From Terriglobia bacterium (GTDB lineage: Bacteria > Acidobacteriota > Terriglobia > Bryobacterales > Bryobacteraceae), in assembly GCA_021324185.1 (NCBI GenBank), contig JAJPJN010000117.1, forward strand, positions 1 through 43,963: a stretch of DNA of 43,963 nt, read 5' to 3'. Made by a program: the position numbers and the translations under genes. This document shows positions 8,863 to 18,500 of the stretch, piece after piece (the stretch's first letter is position 1; the number at the start of each line of letters is the position of its first letter). The notes beneath the pieces were generated by a model, which was not told the DNA's origin, did no database searches, and was given only the letters and a program-made list of their open reading frames with translations.

Positions 8863-9486
8863 ATGGTTAGAAGAAGTATCATTGCGTCCGTAGCGGCGCT
8901 GTTTTGCGTAGCCGGGGGCGCATTTGCCCAGCAGGCGCCGACCAAAATCGGCATCATCAGCATTCAGGGAGCGATCATCGGGACCAAAGACGGCCAGAAA
9001 GCCTCGCAGGAGCTCGATAGCAAGTTCGTCCCGAAAAAGAAGGAGTTCGATACCCGCCAGAGCGAGATCGCCCAGTTGCAGGACCAGTACAACAAAGGCG
9101 GCCAGTTGATGAGCGAGGATAAGCGGAATCAGCTCGCCCGCGACATCGATGAAAAGAAAAAGCGGCTGGAGCGCGATATGCAGGATGCGCAGGAAGAGCT
9201 GCAAAGTGAGCAGTCAAAAATCCTGCAGAGCCTGGGCCAGCGCATGATGGCAGTCATCGAGAAGTACGCGAAGGATAACGGCTACACGATGATTCTCGAC
9301 GTCAGCAATCCGAACACGCCGGTGCTGTACGCATCGAGCGGCATCGATATCACGCAGGACATCGTTTCGCTGTATGACAAGACGACGGCGAACGGCGCCC
9401 CGGCCAAGACCCCTGCGCCCGGCACTCCGAAGACCGGCGAAACCGGCGGCACGGCGTCGACCAAGCCCCCTGTTGGCGCGCACTAA
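8863..9486 (+). CDS. OmpH/Skp family periplasmic chaperone
   Basis: A 207-residue secreted protein. A signal peptide ending in AGGAFAQ is followed by the short Skp head strand (TKIGIISIQGAI), then a highly charged Lys/Glu/Gln-rich helical stretch from about residue 45 to 130 that should form the long coiled-coil arms of a Skp trimer, and a closing strand pair (YTMILDVSNPNTPVLYAS) that is typical of the family. The last 30 residues are a Pro/Thr/Gly-rich tail of low complexity. It would carry unfolded outer-membrane proteins across the periplasm to BamA, encoded directly upstream. A strong purine-rich ribosome site (AAAGGAAG) precedes the ATG. Confidence 0.9.
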   Translation: MVRRSIIASVAALFCVAGGAFAQQAPTKIGIISIQGAIIGTKDGQKASQELDSKFVPKKKEFDTRQSEIAQLQDQYNKGGQLMSEDKRNQLARDIDEKKKRLERDMQDAQEELQSEQSKILQSLGQRMMAVIEKYAKDNGYTMILDVSNPNTPVLYASSGIDITQDIVSLYDKTTANGAPAKTPAPGTPKTGETGGTASTKPPVGAH

Positions 9487-9524
9487 CAAGCAGCCTCATT
9501 TCGCTCCTGGTCCATAATGGGACC

Positions 9525-11657
9525 GTGCGCAGCGGTCGAAAAGTCCCCGAGTGTGTACGCCCGCTGCACGACCCTCGTAAATTACTCAACGGGATCCCGG
9601 CATTTACTGTCCTTTACTTGGCGATCGCTGGTTTTGCAGCGGCGCAGGTTTCAGAAGCCACGGCCGGCACGGTGGTCACCAACCGGCCGCCGCTTCAGCC
9701 AAAAACGTACAACACGCTTCCGCTCGGCGCCATTGAGCCCCGGGGATGGCTGCGGCATCAATTAGAGATCCAGGCCGCGGGTCTCACCGGTCATCTGGAT
9801 GAGTTCTGGAACGACGTCGGGCCGAACAGCGGTTGGCTGGGCGGCACGGGCGAATCCTGGGAGCGCGGACCTTACTATTTGGACGGCCTGCTACCGCTCG
9901 CCTATGAGTTAAACAATCCAACGCTGATTGGCAAAGCCAGGCAGTGGGTGGACTGGACACTCGATCATCAGCAGCCCGATGGCCAGATCGGGCCGCCGAA
10001 AAACGATGATTGGTGGCCTCGTATGGTGATGCTGAAAGTGCTCACGCAATACGAGGAGGTGAGTGGCGATCCGCGTGTCATCCCGGTGATGCAAAAATAT
10101 TTCGCCTACGAACTTCGCGAACTCCCGCACCGGCCGCTTCGCGATTGGGGCAAATACCGCTGGCAGGATAACGCCTACTCGGTGCTTTGGCTGTATAGCC
10201 GCACCGGGGATCGGAACCTTCTCGATCTAGTGAAGCTGCTGCACGAACAAGGCTACGATTGGGAAGCGCAATTCGCCAATTTCAAATACACGTCGAAAGA
10301 GACGCGCGAGAAGCTGGGGCTGGAACCGCATCACATCCCGCTCGAGGCGGCGATGCAGACGCACGGCGTGAATAACGCGATGGCCTTAAAAGCCGCCCCG
10401 GTATGGTGGCTTGTGACGGGTGATCCCAAAGATCGCCGCGAGCTCGATCACCAGTTGGCCATGTTGGACAAATACCACGGGCTCCCGAACGGGATGTTCA
10501 GCGGTGACGAGCACTTTGCGGGTCCCGATCCGTCTCAGGGAATCGAATTGTGCGCTGTGGTTGAAACCATGTTTTCGCTCGAGCAGGCGTTTGCGATTTT
10601 AGGTGATCCGCGGCTCGCGGACCGGCTCGAAAAGGTCGCCTATAACGCGCTTCCCGGCACTCTCTCCGATGACATGTGGGCCCATCAATACGACCAACAG
10701 CCGAATCAGATTGCCTGCACGCGAGCGCAGCGGCAATGGTCTACGAATGGGCCTGATTCCAACCTGTTTGGATTGGCGCCCAATTTCGGTTGCTGCACGG
10801 CGAACCTCCATCAGGGCTGGCCGAAATTCGTTTCGAGCCTCTGGATGGCCGCTCCCGGCGGCGGCCTGGTGGCGGCTGCGTATGCGCCCAGCCGGGTACA
10901 CACGAAACGCAACGGCGCCGATATCGCGGTGGACGAAGAAACCGACTATCCTTTCCGCGGCACCGCGCGCTTTACTGTTCATGTGTCACATCCCGCGGCT
11001 TTTGCGCTGATTCTGCGCGTGCCTGTTTGGGCGGAGGGCGCGAGCGTGAACTTGAACGGCCGGGCCTTCCCGGTGCCGCCATCCGGGTGCGCACTCGAAT
11101 CGCCGGAGTCCGGTACCGCTACCGCCGCATGCGATTTTTCCAAAGCGTTCTATCCAATAAACCGCACCTGGAAAGAAGGCGATACGGTTGCGTTGAATTT
11201 CGCAATGCAGCCGCGGGTGACTCATTGGTACCACGATGCCGCCGCTTTTGAACGCGGGCCTCTGGTCTTCTCGCTGCCTCTGGGCGGCCAATGGTCCGAG
11301 CTGAAAAAATATGCTGAGAAATCAGCCGATTGGCAAATCACGCCATCGCGCCAGTGGAACTACGCCGTCGAAATCGGCAACTGCGCAGCGCGAGCCATTG
11401 AGCGTCCTGTAGGCGCAGTGCCGTTCAGCGCCGCGCATCCGCCCGTAGTGCTGGAAGTCAAAGGTCGCCGCGACCCCGAGTGGGCGGTCGAGGAAAATTC
11501 GGCTGGACCCGTGCCAACCAGCCCGGTGATCTCGAAAGAGCCGCTCGAAACGCTGGCGCTGGTCCCCTATGGAGCGGCCAAGCTGCGCATTACTGCATTC
11601 CCGTACCTGCGCGAAAAGTCGCAGTGTTCAGACTCTCCGGCAAAAAGCGCCCGATAG
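9525..11657 (+). CDS. Secreted glycoside hydrolase, GH127 / DUF1680 (beta-L-arabinofuranosidase-like)
   Basis: A 710-residue exported enzyme with an (alpha/alpha)6-barrel catalytic region. In the well-studied GH127 enzyme HypBA1 a zinc site is built from a Glu-x-Cys pair and a Cys-Cys pair, one Cys acting as nucleophile. The same pattern is visible here: E341-L-C343 in GIELCAVVE and C423-C424 in NFGCCTANLHQGWPKF. The early block WLGGTGESWERGPYYLDGLLPLAY is typical of DUF1680 proteins. A hydrophobic segment ending in GFAAAQ indicates export. The GTG at 9525 is the only standard start I find upstream of that segment, and no good ribosome site precedes it, so the start is uncertain. Substrate specificity inside GH127 and related families cannot be decided; an arabinose-containing plant or cell-wall glycan is a guess from the family. 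No other carbohydrate genes are nearby. Confidence 0.85.
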   Translation: MRSGRKVPECVRPLHDPRKLLNGIPAFTVLYLAIAGFAAAQVSEATAGTVVTNRPPLQPKTYNTLPLGAIEPRGWLRHQLEIQAAGLTGHLDEFWNDVGPNSGWLGGTGESWERGPYYLDGLLPLAYELNNPTLIGKARQWVDWTLDHQQPDGQIGPPKNDDWWPRMVMLKVLTQYEEVSGDPRVIPVMQKYFAYELRELPHRPLRDWGKYRWQDNAYSVLWLYSRTGDRNLLDLVKLLHEQGYDWEAQFANFKYTSKETREKLGLEPHHIPLEAAMQTHGVNNAMALKAAPVWWLVTGDPKDRRELDHQLAMLDKYHGLPNGMFSGDEHFAGPDPSQGIELCAVVETMFSLEQAFAILGDPRLADRLEKVAYNALPGTLSDDMWAHQYDQQPNQIACTRAQRQWSTNGPDSNLFGLAPNFGCCTANLHQGWPKFVSSLWMAAPGGGLVAAAYAPSRVHTKRNGADIAVDEETDYPFRGTARFTVHVSHPAAFALILRVPVWAEGASVNLNGRAFPVPPSGCALESPESGTATAACDFSKAFYPINRTWKEGDTVALNFAMQPRVTHWYHDAAAFERGPLVFSLPLGGQWSELKKYAEKSADWQITPSRQWNYAVEIGNCAARAIERPVGAVPFSAAHPPVVLEVKGRRDPEWAVEENSAGPVPTSPVISKEPLETLALVPYGAAKLRITAFPYLREKSQCSDSPAKSAR

Positions 11658-11692
11658 CTTGGGCAACTATCATTAAGAAGAAAAATCCTTCT

Positions 11693-14359
11693 ATGCCTGC
11701 CAGGTGGCGCAAATACGGCAACTATGTCATTCTGGTGCCCCTCTGCGCTGCTGCACTTTTTTATCAGATCGTTGCTTCGGTTACCGGCGCTAAGGATGCG
11801 CTCTACGGAGATTCTCTGCCCGACGTTCCGTTCTCGTTGGGAACCGATGGAACGGTCGGATCCATTCAACCGGCGGCCGAAAAAGCTGGTATCCATCTGG
11901 GTGATCGCGTGCTGGCTGTCGATGGCCGCAATCTGGTGAACGAGCGGGATCTGCACGATATCATCAACCACCATCGGCCCGGTGACCGGCTGAAGATTTT
12001 TGACTTACCGCGGGGCCAGACACGCCCGAAAACCGTAACCATTGCCGTCCCTCCGGTTTCCAGTGCTCCGCGCCGCCCGGGCGCGTTGATCTTCGCATTC
12101 GGACTGATTACCGTCAAGCTTTTCTGTGTCCTGATTGGGGTTTACGTAGTCGTGCGGCGGCCTCGCGATAAGCGCGCCTGGATCGCTTTCGGCTTAATGC
12201 TTTCGCTCTCCCAGGTGATCAATTTCGAGACCGGCTTGCCGGAGTCCTTTTGGGTGTTTGCCACGGTGTGGAGGTTTGTCTGCCTGCTCAATTGGAGCTT
12301 TGTCATTGCTGCGTTTGGACTCTATTTCCCGGAGCAATTTGCCTGGGATCTCAAGCGGCCCTGGATTAAGTGGCTCTATTTGGGCCCCGTGCTTTGTGTG
12401 AACTTTCTTATTCTGCTCGCCATTGCCGGCAGCCAGTATCGTTTTGCCGCTTTCCCGGCGCTTGATCATCTCGATGAGTTTCCGCTCACCAATCCGCAGG
12501 TGCTGATCTCGATCTCGATTTCGATTTTCTTTGTCTGCATCGGCATGAAGGAGGGCACCGCGAAGAAGCCGGACGTAAAGCGCCGGCTGCGGCTGCTCGA
12601 GGCGGGCGCGGGGGTGGGCCTCGGTCCAGTGGGCCTTCTGCTGTGTTACGAGGCCGTTTTCCATGTCGATGAAGCGCACATTCCGGAAGCCTTGGTTCTC
12701 ACTATCTGCGGCTTGTTCGTCGTTTTTCCGCTTACGCTCGCCTATGTTGTCCTCACCGAGCGCGCTATGGAGCTTCGCGTGGTCATCCGGCAGGGGATGC
12801 GCTATGCTCTGGCGCGCGGCGGCTTGCGGCTGATCATCTTTTGCGCCTGCGCTCTGCTGTTTTGGCGGCTTTCTCTGGCAGTCTCTCAATCGCACATGAG
12901 CAATGCCGGCAAGATTGCCATACTCATCTCCACCATTGCTTGCGTAGTGTTCGTGATCAGGCGGTTGCGCTCTCAGGTATTTGAAGCCATCGACAAAAAG
13001 TTTTTCCGCGAGCACTACGAAGCTGAGGCCGTGCTTTCCGATCTCAGCGAAAACGTCCGCACCATCATGGATGAAAAGCAGCTTTTTGAAACCGTGACCC
13101 GCTGCATCTCGGATGCACTGCACGTTGCTCATTCCTGCGTGCTGGTGAACAACGATGGGATTTTGCGGCCGGTGTTTGCGGCCGGTCTGGCCATTCCCGA
13201 GCGGGTGGAGCTTCCCGAAGATGGCAAAGCCGTCAGCATCGTGGCGCAATCCAAGGAGCCTCCGCCCGTCTACTTTGACCGCCAGGACAACTGGATTCAC
13301 AGCACGCCTCACCACGAATTGCTTACGTTGAAGGCGTTGGGCGCGCAATTGCTTCTGCCGCTCAAGTCGAAAGACAGACTCCTGGGCCTGCTTTGCCTGG
13401 GGCCTAAGTTGAGCGAGGAGCCGTTTTCGAAGACAGACATCAATGTGCTGCGCTCCGTCACGCTGCAGACGGGGCTGGCGCTCGAAAACAGCCGTTTGAC
13501 CGCAGCCATGGCGCTGGAGGTGGCGCAACGCGAACGCCTGAACCGTGAGATCGAAATCGCGCGCGAAGTGCAGGAGCGGCTCTTTCCCCAGAGCCTTCCC
13601 GTAATTGCCGGCATCGATTACAGCGGCGCCTGCCGCCCGGCCCTGGGAGTGGGCGGCGATTACTACGATTTCCTCAGTCTTCCCAATGGAGACCTGGGCA
13701 TCGCGATCGGCGACGTTTCGGGCAAGGGCATCGCCGCCGCCCTGCTGATGGCGTCGTTGCAGGCCTCCTTACGCGGCCAGGCGCTGGCCGGCACCACCGA
13801 TCTCGCGCAGCTCATGAGCAACGTCAACCGGCTCGTATTTGAAGCAACACCACCCAACCGGTACGCGACCTTTTTCTACGGCCAGTACAGCCAGCACACC
13901 CGCACCTTCCGCTACGTCAATGCCGGGCATAATCCACCATTCATTTTGCGGAAAACGAGCGGTGGCACAATTCATGTCATCCGGCTTGATGCCGGCGGGA
14001 TAGTGGTCGGGCTGTTTCCGGAAACTCCCTACCAGCAGGGTTACCTGAAGCTCGAGCCGGGGGACGTTTTCGTCGGGTTCACCGACGGCATCAGCGAGGC
14101 CATGAATCGCGCCGAGGAAGAGTGGGGCGAGGAAAAACTCATCCCCGCCGCGGCTGCCCACGCCGATAAACCAGCCTGCGAGATGATTCCGAGCCTGATC
14201 GCCGATGCCGACCGGTTCGCCGATGGCGCGCCTCAACACGACGACATGACTTTGGTCGTGCTCAAGGTGCAACCGGAAACCGCTGGACTCAGGGCAGCTA
14301 GTCAAGCCCTAGCGGGCCAGAAGCCAGTAGATCTACCAGCAAACTTGCCCGTTTCCTAG
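11693..14359 (+). CDS. Membrane PDZ/GAF/PP2C (SpoIIE/RsbU-type) serine phosphatase
   Basis: A signalling phosphatase of 888 residues from the ATG at 11693; the open frame extends back to 11480 but that would overlap the glycosidase gene by 178 bases. Order: an N-terminal membrane anchor, a PDZ domain outside the membrane (about residues 38-110, GSIQPAAEKAGIHLGDRVLAVDG), a block of about seven to eight hydrophobic helices (120-430), a GAF domain (about 450-600), a short helical linker and a PP2C/SpoIIE catalytic domain (about 625-865). Metal-binding motifs are intact: G-G-D656-Y-Y-D659, G-D674-V-S-G-K-G, T-D798-G and H849-D850-D851. Such enzymes dephosphorylate anti-sigma-factor antagonists in partner-switching pathways. 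No RsbV, RsbW or sigma gene is present nearby, so the target is unknown. A purine-rich AAGAAGAAAA precedes the start. Confidence 0.88.
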   Translation: MPARWRKYGNYVILVPLCAAALFYQIVASVTGAKDALYGDSLPDVPFSLGTDGTVGSIQPAAEKAGIHLGDRVLAVDGRNLVNERDLHDIINHHRPGDRLKIFDLPRGQTRPKTVTIAVPPVSSAPRRPGALIFAFGLITVKLFCVLIGVYVVVRRPRDKRAWIAFGLMLSLSQVINFETGLPESFWVFATVWRFVCLLNWSFVIAAFGLYFPEQFAWDLKRPWIKWLYLGPVLCVNFLILLAIAGSQYRFAAFPALDHLDEFPLTNPQVLISISISIFFVCIGMKEGTAKKPDVKRRLRLLEAGAGVGLGPVGLLLCYEAVFHVDEAHIPEALVLTICGLFVVFPLTLAYVVLTERAMELRVVIRQGMRYALARGGLRLIIFCACALLFWRLSLAVSQSHMSNAGKIAILISTIACVVFVIRRLRSQVFEAIDKKFFREHYEAEAVLSDLSENVRTIMDEKQLFETVTRCISDALHVAHSCVLVNNDGILRPVFAAGLAIPERVELPEDGKAVSIVAQSKEPPPVYFDRQDNWIHSTPHHELLTLKALGAQLLLPLKSKDRLLGLLCLGPKLSEEPFSKTDINVLRSVTLQTGLALENSRLTAAMALEVAQRERLNREIEIAREVQERLFPQSLPVIAGIDYSGACRPALGVGGDYYDFLSLPNGDLGIAIGDVSGKGIAAALLMASLQASLRGQALAGTTDLAQLMSNVNRLVFEATPPNRYATFFYGQYSQHTRTFRYVNAGHNPPFILRKTSGGTIHVIRLDAGGIVVGLFPETPYQQGYLKLEPGDVFVGFTDGISEAMNRAEEEWGEEKLIPAAAAHADKPACEMIPSLIADADRFADGAPQHDDMTLVVLKVQPETAGLRAASQALAGQKPVDLPANLPVS

Positions 14360-14415
14360 CGGTCTAATGGAGGTTTTGGTACTTTTATTACCCTCGCTGC
14401 CCTTAGACTTCGGAC

Positions 14416-14428
14416 GTTTCTGAGAAAC
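14416..14428. promoter_or_regulatory. Short perfect inverted repeat upstream of the PEP-CTERM gene
   Basis: GTTTCT and AGAAAC flank a single G in the 111-base gap between the phosphatase gene and the PEP-CTERM gene, 43 bases before the latter's ATG. It could be a small operator or a stem in the leader. The surrounding sequence has T-rich stretches (TTATTC, TTAATCT) that might serve as a -10 element, but no clear -35 partner. Weak on its own. Confidence 0.25.
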
Positions 14429-14470
14429 AGCTCCTTATTCCTGTTAATCTATTCAAGTGCTGAGGTCTAC

Positions 14471-15406
14471 ATGAAACCAACTCGGAGGGGTCGCGTGAGG
14501 CCAGTCAAATTCATTTTTCCGGCACTTATTTTTATTGCGGCGAGCGTCCCGGTCTGCCAGGCAGGCACAGTGGGGATGGGCAGTTCGGGCATGTACGCCG
14601 TGCTCGGCTTAAATAACAACACCATAGTAAGTAACCAGGGCACAGTCAACGGTTCACTGGGTATCGCTGGCTACGGCCCGTCTTTTTCACCCAATATTGC
14701 GGGGTTTGGTCCGTCCGTTTCCAGCAACACCAGCACCGTTAACGGCAACGTGGTAGATGCCAATGCAGGCTGGTTCAGCAACAAAGGCAATATTTCCGGC
14801 CAGGCAATCACCAGCGCCGCTACGCTAACGCAAAACATCAGCGACGCGAACGCGATGTACAACACCGCTCTTTCGCTTTCGCCCGGCAAGGTCTACAGCA
14901 GCATCAGCGCTCCCACCACCATTACGGGCAATGATGGCCTGAACATTGTCTCCGTGGCAGGGAACATCACCAACTCGCTTACCTTGAACGGCAGCGCTAA
15001 CAGCTTCTTCGTGGTGTTGGTGAACGGGAACGTTTCGTTGGGCGACAGCCAGAGTCTGGCCGTGAGCGGGGGAGTTACGGCCGACCACGTGCTATACGTG
15101 CTGAACGGCTCAAACGGCACCGTAACGACCGGCATGAACGATGTCATCAATGGAACGTTGTTGGCGCCCGGCTATAGCGCCACCTTGAATGGCACGGTCA
15201 ATGGCGCAATTCTCGCCGGCGGCCAGTCCATCAACATCCAGAACGCGGTGATCAACGCCAATCCGTTTGCAGGCATACTTCCGGCTGTACCGGTGCCTGC
15301 TGAGGTTCCCGAACCTGCGGCATACTTTATCACGGGACTCGGCTTATTAGTGCTGCTAGGCTTCGCGCGGCTATTGAGGCGCGCGCGTCCGCTGCAGAGC
15401 CGCTGA
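14471..15406 (+). CDS. PEP-CTERM surface protein, choice-of-anchor A-like
   Basis: A 311-residue exported protein. A basic N-terminus and hydrophobic core form a signal peptide cut near VCQA (residue 31). The C-terminus (279-311) is a textbook PEP-CTERM sorting signal: V-P-E-P, a hydrophobic helix and a basic Arg-rich tail. In this family the tail is recognised by an exosortase, which removes it and releases or anchors the protein outside the cell. The body is rich in Asn, Gly, Ser and Thr and has short repeating strands such as TVNGSLGI, TVNGNVVD and LNGTVNGAIL, which suggests a beta-helix like that of choice-of-anchor A proteins (the LNG.../GTLLAPGYSATLNG stretch matches the end of that domain). 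There is almost no charge in the body. No exosortase gene is in the window. The ribosome site is weak (GAGG at 14462-14465). Confidence 0.8.
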   Translation: MKPTRRGRVRPVKFIFPALIFIAASVPVCQAGTVGMGSSGMYAVLGLNNNTIVSNQGTVNGSLGIAGYGPSFSPNIAGFGPSVSSNTSTVNGNVVDANAGWFSNKGNISGQAITSAATLTQNISDANAMYNTALSLSPGKVYSSISAPTTITGNDGLNIVSVAGNITNSLTLNGSANSFFVVLVNGNVSLGDSQSLAVSGGVTADHVLYVLNGSNGTVTTGMNDVINGTLLAPGYSATLNGTVNGAILAGGQSINIQNAVINANPFAGILPAVPVPAEVPEPAAYFITGLGLLVLLGFARLLRRARPLQSR

Positions 15407-15505
15407 GTTCTCCGCAGAGATTTTTCATCGCCGCCCAAAAGAGATCCGCCGCGGTCCACTCGTCCGCTGCGTATCCGGTCTCGCCGCTCGATCTAAAAAT
15501 TGCTC

Positions 15506-15534
15506 TTTACACCCCAAGTCGATTGGGTTATTCT
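15506..15534 (+). promoter_or_regulatory. Sigma-70-like promoter with an internal inverted repeat, for the first TonB receptor
   Basis: TTTACA (15506-15511) and TATTCT (15529-15534) are separated by exactly 17 bases, 45 bases before the receptor ATG. The spacer contains the inverted repeat CCCAA-gtcga-TTGGG (15513-15527), placed where a repressor would block polymerase. Both hexamers match the consensus at four to five positions. Seen directly in the sequence; the promoter and operator roles are inferred. The remainder of the 15407-15578 gap shows nothing else I can support. Confidence 0.5.
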
Positions 15535-15578
15535 CGTTCCAATTGTCTGTAGTTCATCTCTGATTTGGGGTCAATACA

Positions 15579-18500
15579 ATGCTCAAGCTGTTGACAGCAC
15601 TGGTGCTGTGCGGGGCGGCTGCGTTTTCGCAGACAACCACCGCCAGTATTTCGGGAACCGTGACTGATCCTTCCGGCGCGGCCGTTCCGGGTGCCCAGGT
15701 TTCCGTCATCAATACGGATACCAACGAAGAGGTCCACACCGTCACGAATGATCGCGGCGAATGGACCATCCCTTCTCTGTTACCGGCCGTTTATCGAGTC
15801 CGGGTCACCAAGCAGGGCTTCAAGGCGAACGAAATCGCGGGCGTCAAGCTCGATGCCAGCATTCCTGCCACGGTGAATTCGAAGCTGGAGATCGGCCAGG
15901 CCACCGAAGTGGTGCAAGTAGATGCGGGCGCGGCCGTTGTTCAGACGGACAATGCAACCGTTGCGAGTACCGTAGAGGCGCGTCAGGTGGCGCAGTTGCC
16001 GTTTGCCACACGTAACTCAGTGGAATTGATGGTGACGCAGCCAGGCGTCCAGACTCCGACTAACCCGAGAAGCTCTTCCATTAACGGGCTACCGAAAGGC
16101 GCCATCAACGTCACCATCGACGGCATGAACACGCAGGATAATCTGCTGAAGAGCAGCGACGGTTTCTTCAGCTACATCTACACGCCGGTGGATTCAATTG
16201 AAGAAATGACGCTTGAAACGTCAGCGGCGGGCGTCGACAGCACCGGGCAGGGCGCGGCGCAGATCAAGTTCGTCACGCGCTCCGGCTCCAATCAGTTTCA
16301 CGGTGGGGCCTTCTGGCAGAATCGCAACTCGTTTTTTAATGCCAACTACTACTTCAATAACGAGAATGGCCTGCCTCGAGACACCATCAACCTGAACCAG
16401 GGCGGCGCGCACTTAGGCGGCCCGATTTGGAAAAACGAGGTTTTCTTCTTCTTCAATTACGAGTTGTACCGGCTGCCCCAAACCTACGCGTTCACCCGGC
16501 AGGTGCTCACCCCCGACGCGCTGAACGGCAATTACACCTACAAAGGCACCGATGGGGTGGTGCGCACGGTCAATGTTTACCAATTGGCGGCTAATGCCGA
16601 TGCAAAGGGCCTGCCGGCCGGAGTGCGCCCGTTCCCGACCACGCCGGACCCCATCATTCAAAACACTCTGAATCAGATTCAGTCGCTGGTCTCAACCGGA
16701 AATCTGAAGCCGCGCGTTGTGAGCAATGGCGACTATGATCGCCTGGATTACAACTACCAGCCACACAGCAACGATAGCCGTGACTTCTACACCGCCAGGT
16801 TCGATTACAACGTGACCTCGAAGCACGTGCTTTCGTTGATTTACTACTACAACAAATACGTCGCGATTCCCGATGGCCTGAACAGCGTCGTGCCCATTTA
16901 TGCCGGGACCGGAACGGTTTTGGGCAACAGCCTCAATGCCGGCCAGCGCAGCAACCGGTTTGAGGGCACCATCTCCCTTCGCTCCTCACTCAGCGCAACA
17001 ATGACTAACGAGTTCCGCGCCGGCCTGGATGGCGGGACCGTATTATTCCGCGACACGGTCAACGATGCGCTATTTGCCCCCTACCGCGGCTATAATTTCA
17101 GCTTCGCCGGTGGCTACATCGGAGGCATCAGCACAACCACTACCCCGCAGCGCCGCAACTCCCCCACAAAAGACATTGGCGAGACGTTTACCTGGCTCAG
17201 AGGCCCGCATCAGATCAGTCTCGGCGGCAATTTCGATCAAATAAATCTTTTCCAACAAACAACCGGGAGTTCCGCAAATAGCGTCATTCCGACAGCCACC
17301 TTCGGTATGGCGGCAGGTGATCCGGCCGTAACCGGTACGACCGATTTTTTTACGCCCAACATGCCGAATATTTCGAGTACGGATCGAGCGAATGCTGAAA
17401 GCCTGTACGCGATTCTCACGGGCCGGGTGCAGAGCATCACCCAAGGCAAGAGCCTGGATACAACCGGCAAAAACTACGGTAATTTTCCCGCCACGGACCG
17501 GGATCGAATTCGTGAGTACGGCTTGTTCGCACAGGATACCTGGCGCGTGCGTTCGGACCTGACTCTGCAACTTGGACTGCGCTACGAAAAGCAGCTTCCG
17601 TTTGAGAATTTGACTGATACGTACACGACCGTGGGGCTTGCGGGCTTGTACGGAATCTCGGGCGTCGGTCATCTGTTTGCTCCTGGCGTGATGACCGGCG
17701 TGGTCCCGAGCTACCAGAACGTCAGTTCCGTTTCAAACGCATACCAGATTCCGGCGATCTGGCAGCCATCGGTTGGCATTGCCTGGCAACTGCCTTCCGC
17801 GCCGGGCATACTCGGCATCTTTACCGGTCATCACGTGGGTTCCTCGGTATTGCGTGTGGGATATTCGATCGCCGACGTTCGGGAAGGCTCGAACGTGTTC
17901 ACCAGCATCTGGGGCTCAAACCAGGGGCTGAACATCGACGATTCGGTCGACCCAGTGAACTACCCGCAATATTTTGGGGCTCCGGGAAGCGTTTTATTCC
18001 GCGATGCCGTTCTTCCCGCGCGTCCGTATCCGGCTACGCCGTCCTATCCGATTCCCGCTTGCTTTACGTGCAGCCTGAACGATTTTTATCCGACTCTCAA
18101 AGCCGGCTACGTGCAGAGCTGGAACATCGGTTACCAGCGCGAGCTAACCCAGAACACCGTGATCGAATTCCGCTTCACCGGCAATCACGGCGCCGACCTT
18201 TGGCGGCAATACAACCTGAACGAAGTAAACATCCTCGAAAACGGCTTCCTGTCGGAATTTAACAACGCGCTCAACAATCTGCAGATCGCACGGCAGCGTT
18301 CGGCAACTTCCAATAACTTCGGCAACCAGGGTTTTCCAGGCCAGGTAAACGTGCCCATTCTGAGCACCGCCCTGGGGACGACAAATGATGCCACCACTGC
18401 GTCCCAACTGCTGCTGGGTCAGGCAGGAAGCCTGGCGACCGCCATAGCAATCAATTCGACCCGCTTGAACAGGCTGGTTGCTGCCGGTTATCCGAGAAAC

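Noticed and set aside
11480-11692. Upstream extension of the phosphatase frame
   Set aside because: It overlaps the glycosidase gene by 178 bases in another frame; the ATG at 11693 starts directly before a membrane anchor.
12194-13528. 444-residue open frame antisense to the phosphatase gene
   Set aside because: Composition typical of an antisense shadow; the sense frame has intact GAF and PP2C motifs over the same bases.
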